From NCBI GenBank assembly GCA_003235605.1, contig QJVU01000510.1, positions 1 to 6,923 on the forward strand: a DNA stretch of 6,923 nucleotides, read 5' to 3'. The stretch is from Planctomycetota bacterium (GTDB lineage: Bacteria > Planctomycetota > UBA1135 > UBA2386). Positions within the stretch are counted from its first letter, which is position 1, and each line of letters begins with the position of its first letter. Positions 4,589 through 6,923 of this stretch are shown in pieces. Made by a program: the position numbers and the translations under genes. The notes under the pieces were generated by a model that was not told where the DNA came from, searched no databases, and worked only from the letters and a program-made list of their open reading frames with translations.

Positions 4589-6753
4589 AACCCCGGAGAC
4601 CTGGCGAAGCCTGCCCAGTTGGTGACGGCGAGCAGCGGCACGATCGGGCCTCCCAGGTAGAGCGTGCAGGGCGGGATCGGCTGGTCCTGTCGGGTAGCGG
4701 ACAAGCCAAACACACAGGCGGAGGCAGGGCGCGCACCGATCAGCTCGAGTCCGAAGCGGGGGTGGCCGAGGTAGGGTGTTTCGCTGGTGAGGATCGGTGA
4801 GCTCGTGCTGCCCGAGCACGCGCTGCCGAAGGGTTGGGTGGTGGCGCGGTGATGGCCGCTGTAGTGCCAGGTGTCGTCCAGATCGCCGCCGCCGGTGCCA
4901 CCGAACAGGACCACGCGCTGGCGCGCGATGTCGTAGGCCATTGCGTGGCTAGCGCGCGCGCTCGGACCGTTGGTCGTTGAGCGCTGAGACCAGTTCAGAC
5001 CGTCCCACTCCCAGGTGTCGGCGGACACGAAGCTGCGGGGCGCAACGAGCACGCCGCCGAACAGGACCACGCGTTGGCGGACGATGTCGTAGGCCATGGC
5101 GTGATGGAAGCGCGACCCCGGACCTTGGGTCGACCATAGCTGTGTCCAGTCGCGACCGTCCCACTCCCAGGTGTCCCTTGGATAGCCGGTGCCGGCGCCG
5201 CCGAACAGGACCACGCGCTGGCGGGCCACGTCGTACGACATGGCGTGGCCGTAGCGTGGGCTCGGGCTGTTGGCCGGGGTCAACTGTATCCAGTGGTCAC
5301 CATCCCACTCCCAGGTTGCGGAGGAGGCGGCGCCGCGGCCCCCGAACAGAACGACGCGCTCACGCGCGATGTCGTAGGCCATGGCGTGGTGGTAGCGTTC
5401 GCTGGGGCTCCTGGTCGGCGAGCGCTTGGACCAGTTGTGGCCGTCCCACTCCCAGGTGTCGTGGACGAGCGCACCGGGAGCACTCCCCCCGAACAGGACG
5501 ACACGCTGGCGGGCCACGTCGTACGCCATGGCGTGGCCGTAGCGGGCAGTCGGACTCCTGGCCGGGGATCGTAGAGACCAGTTGTGGCCGTCCCATTCCC
5601 AGGTGTCGGAGAAAGCGCTGTAGTTGTCCCATCCCCCGAACAGGACGACGCACTGCCGCGCGACATCGTAGGCCATGGCGTGGTCGTGGCGTCTGCTCGG
5701 GCTCTGCGGCACGGGCTGGGTCCAGTTGCTGCCGTCCCACTCCCACGTGTCGGAGTGGGAGAGGGGCAGGGCGCCGCCGGCATACCCCCCGAACAGGACG
5801 ACGTGCTGCCGGGCGGCGTCGTAGGCCATGGCGTGGTCGTTGCGCGCCATCGGGCTGTTCGCGGGTGAGCGCCGAGCCCAGCTGTTGCCGTCCCATTCCC
5901 AGGTATCCCAGAGGAGCGGGTTGTTGGCATCCCCTCCTCCGAACAGGACGACACGCTGGCGGGCCACGTCGTAGGCCATGGCATGGGAATGGCGGGCACT
6001 CGGGCTGTTGGTCGGTGACCGCTGAGTCCAGCTGTTGCCGTCCCACTCCCAGGTGTCCGAGGAGTAGCTGTTGTAGGCCCAACAGCCCCCGAACAGGACG
6101 ACGCGCTGGCGCGCGATGTCATAGACCATCGCATGGCCATGGCGCGTGCTCGGGCTGTTGGTCGGCGAGCGCTTTGTCCAGTAGTTGCCGTCCCATTCCC
6201 ACGTGTCCCCGAGGAACACGGTACCCTGACTCTCGATGCGGGTACCCCCGAACAGGACGACGCGCTGGCGCGCGATGTCATAGACCATCGCATGGCCATG
6301 GCGCGTGCTCGGGCTGTTGCTTGGCGAGCGCTTCGTCCAGTTGTCGCCGTCCCACTCCCAGGTTTCGTTGCTATAGCCGGTGCGGTCCCAGCCCCCGAAC
6401 AGGACGACACGCTGCCGCGCCACGTCGTAGGCCATGGCATGGGAATGGCGCGCGCTCGGGCTGTTGCTCGGTGAGCGTTGAGTCCAGTTGTCGCCGTTCC
6501 ACTCCCAGGTTTCCGAGGAGTAGCTGTTGACGCCCCAGTAGCCCCCGAAGAGGACGACGCGCTGGCGGACGACGTCGTAGGCCATGGCATGACCAGTGCT
6601 GCCGCCGGGAGTCGCCCTCGGCCTCAGCCAACCCGGCTCCCCTTGCGCGCTGACCTCCCCAGTGACCAGGCCGAGGGACGACAGGAGCAGCAGGATCCTC
6701 AGCGGCCGGAGACCGGCGACACGGGGACCGTGGCAGCACGCAGCCTGTTGCAT
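4462..6753 (-). CDS. Secreted protein with 12 Kelch repeats and a planctomycete-like C-terminal module
   Basis: A 763-residue exported protein. The N-terminus is a signal peptide: basic residues, a LRILLLLSSLGLV core, likely cleavage after VSA (residue 36). Twelve repeats of about 50 residues follow (about 55-635), each HAMAYDVARQRVVLFGG, a variable loop, TWEWDGxxW and a Ser/Pro/Arg linker: the double-Gly Kelch/galactose-oxidase beta-propeller blade. Twelve blades could form two six-bladed propellers. The last blade lacks the W...RSP strand, while GWLRPRATPGG precedes the first, consistent with velcro-type ring closure. Residues 641-763 form a separate Gly/Pro/Leu-rich module. No catalytic residues are recognised; binding of a ligand or surface polymer is the most that can be inferred. 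ATG 6753 is favoured for its GGGAG site and compact signal peptide; ATG 6792 (13 residues more) and TTG 6807 are possible. A paralog ends 43 bases upstream. Confidence 0.9.
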   Translation of the reverse strand: MQQAACCHGPRVAGLRPLRILLLLSSLGLVTGEVSAQGEPGWLRPRATPGGSTGHAMAYDVVRQRVVLFGGYWGVNSYSSETWEWNGDNWTQRSPSNSPSARHSHAMAYDVARQRVVLFGGWDRTGYSNETWEWDGDNWTKRSPSNSPSTRHGHAMVYDIARQRVVLFGGTRIESQGTVFLGDTWEWDGNYWTKRSPTNSPSTRHGHAMVYDIARQRVVLFGGCWAYNSYSSDTWEWDGNSWTQRSPTNSPSARHSHAMAYDVARQRVVLFGGGDANNPLLWDTWEWDGNSWARRSPANSPMARNDHAMAYDAARQHVVLFGGYAGGALPLSHSDTWEWDGSNWTQPVPQSPSRRHDHAMAYDVARQCVVLFGGWDNYSAFSDTWEWDGHNWSLRSPARSPTARYGHAMAYDVARQRVVLFGGSAPGALVHDTWEWDGHNWSKRSPTRSPSERYHHAMAYDIARERVVLFGGRGAASSATWEWDGDHWIQLTPANSPSPRYGHAMSYDVARQRVVLFGGAGTGYPRDTWEWDGRDWTQLWSTQGPGSRFHHAMAYDIVRQRVVLFGGVLVAPRSFVSADTWEWDGLNWSQRSTTNGPSARASHAMAYDIARQRVVLFGGTGGGDLDDTWHYSGHHRATTQPFGSACSGSTSSPILTSETPYLGHPRFGLELIGARPASACVFGLSATRQDQPIPPCTLYLGGPIVPLLAVTNWAGFARSPGFPVPLSTNLRGLTLHAQAFVADPQGPVGGLTFSAGLKLVLGD
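4465..4833 (-). other. C-terminal module of the Kelch protein (123 residues)
   Basis: It starts at PFGSACSG directly after the last, incomplete blade and ends GLKLVLGD. It is rich in Gly, Pro, Leu and Ser, with cysteines in GSAC, ASAC and PPC, and alternating hydrophobic stretches suggesting a beta sandwich. I recall comparable endings (an FGxxCxG start, GLTLxAQ, and a LxGLxxxxG close) on many planctomycete exported proteins with unrelated N-terminal parts, which suggests a shared anchoring, sorting or binding role. The upstream gene has nearly the same ending. I know no named domain for it. Confidence 0.65.
4850..6600 (-). repeat. Tandem coding repeat, 12 Kelch units of about 141-159 bp
   Basis: The plus strand shows a recurring core of about 48 bases beginning CCGAACAGGACGACGCGCTG and ending at GGCCATGGCGTGG, once per unit, separated by less conserved spacers. 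Units keep the reading frame. The core codes for HAMAYDxARQRVVLFGG; spacer length varies with the loop between GG and TWEW. Unit 1 (protein order) has its HAM codons near 6591 and unit 12 near 4940. Nucleotide conservation in the core is close to identity even at synonymous sites, which points to recent amplification or gene conversion. Confidence 0.9.
6086..6319. repeat. 75-bp perfect direct repeat within adjacent Kelch units
   Basis: Bases 6086-6160 and 6245-6319 are identical by direct reading, 159 bases apart. Both carry the variant ATAGACCATCGCATGG, giving HAMVYD instead of the usual HAMAYD, found in no other unit. The sequences diverge on both sides. This marks duplication or conversion between protein-order units 3 and 4. 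Confidence 0.9.
6646..6753 (-). other. Signal peptide coding segment of the Kelch protein
   Basis: The first 36 codons from ATG 6753 give an n-region with three arginines, a hydrophobic core of roughly 13 residues (ILLLLSSLGLVTG) and an EVSA-QG junction that fits signal peptidase I. There is no lipobox cysteine at the junction, so the protein should not be a lipoprotein. The two early cysteines (CC) lie before the hydrophobic core. Confidence 0.7.
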
Positions 6754-6761
6754 GGAGCGAA

Positions 6762-6766
6762 CTCCC
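6762..6766 (-). promoter_or_regulatory. Ribosome binding site supporting the Kelch start at 6753
   Basis: On the minus strand GGGAG is followed by eight bases and then ATG at 6753. A competing GGAG lies nine bases before ATG 6792 but falls inside the last codons of the upstream paralog, so the choice of start is not final. Confidence 0.5.
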
Positions 6767-6796
6767 GGGGATGAGGTGGAGGGCCTTTCCATGGGA

Positions 6797-6922
6797 TCAG
6801 TCTCCAAGCACCAGCTTGAGCCCCCCGCTGAACGTCAGTCCGGCCACCGGTCCCTGGGGGTCGGCGACGAAGGCCTGGGCATAGAGCGTGAGGCCGCGCA
6901 GGTTGTGGTTGAGGGGGACTGG
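6797..6922 (-). CDS. 3' end of a second Kelch-type paralog (partial)
   Basis: The minus strand encodes 41 residues entering from the right edge and ending at TGA 6797-6799. The visible part reads PVPLNHNLRGLTLYAQAF, continues through VADPQGPVAGLTF and ends SGGLKLVLGD. The neighbouring Kelch protein ends with almost the same residues, so this is the C-terminal module of a paralog transcribed in the same direction and just upstream. The N-terminal part, presumably also a repeat or propeller domain, lies outside the window, so whether it has Kelch repeats cannot be seen here. Its stop is 43 bases from ATG 6753 of the next gene, close enough for a shared transcript. Confidence 0.88.
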   Translation of the reverse strand, partial: PVPLNHNLRGLTLYAQAFVADPQGPVAGLTFSGGLKLVLGD

Positions 6923-6923
6923 G

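Noticed and set aside
4977..6530. A 517-codon open frame on the plus strand, antisense to the Kelch gene, and a 436-codon frame at 5280-6590 on the minus strand
   Set aside because: Both consist of Arg/Pro/Ser/Cys-rich repeated text with no fold-like pattern. GC-rich coding repeats whose lengths are multiples of three leave other frames open; the Kelch frame explains the conservation.
4850..6600. CRISPR array or satellite DNA as explanation of the regular repeats
   Set aside because: Units are about 150 bases, fully coding in one frame and match Kelch blades; spacers are not unique inserts of constant length.

Overview
The window is GC-rich bacterial DNA with very few non-coding bases. It most resembles Planctomycetota or a related lineage. 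That assignment is an inference: it rests on the long secreted Kelch-repeat protein with its Gly/Pro-rich C-terminal module, which I recall from large planctomycete secretomes. No rRNA or other strong marker is present. No tRNA, CRISPR array, insertion sequence or phage gene was found.

Left part (1-3501, + strand): a two-gene operon. The first gene is a UvrA-type ABC ATPase whose N-terminus lies outside the window; reading is already open at base 2 with conserved UvrA sequence. It ends in a GTGA overlap with a thiamine-phosphate-synthase/TenI-family gene. The UvrA has all ATPase and zinc-binding motifs but departs from the consensus in its UvrB-contact region and in a normally invariant arginine motif. 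The ThiE-like protein keeps several substrate-binding residues but appears to lack a Mg-binding aspartate and the usual pyrophosphate-binding lysine position, so the gene name is provisional.

Middle part (3537-4416, - strand, convergent with the operon): a compact two-gene cassette. A roughly 91-104 residue helical protein of unknown function overlaps by 23 bases a 195-residue nucleotidyltransferase-fold protein with a GS...DxD...D active site. The arrangement resembles MNT/AbiEii-type toxin-antitoxin modules, but the function is unproven.

Right part (4462-6923, - strand): a large exported protein made of 12 near-identical Kelch repeats followed by a 123-residue C-terminal module. Immediately upstream lies the 3' end of a second gene with nearly the same C-terminus, so this is a tandem paralog array. 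The repeat DNA shows recent internal duplication, including a 75-bp perfect repeat in neighbouring units and a shared three-unit pattern, while one loop per blade is highly variable. Long open frames antisense to this gene are by-products of its repetitive GC-rich coding sequence.

The three blocks have no obvious joint pathway: DNA repair plus thiamine metabolism, a possible toxin-antitoxin-like pair, and an expanding cell-surface or secreted protein family.
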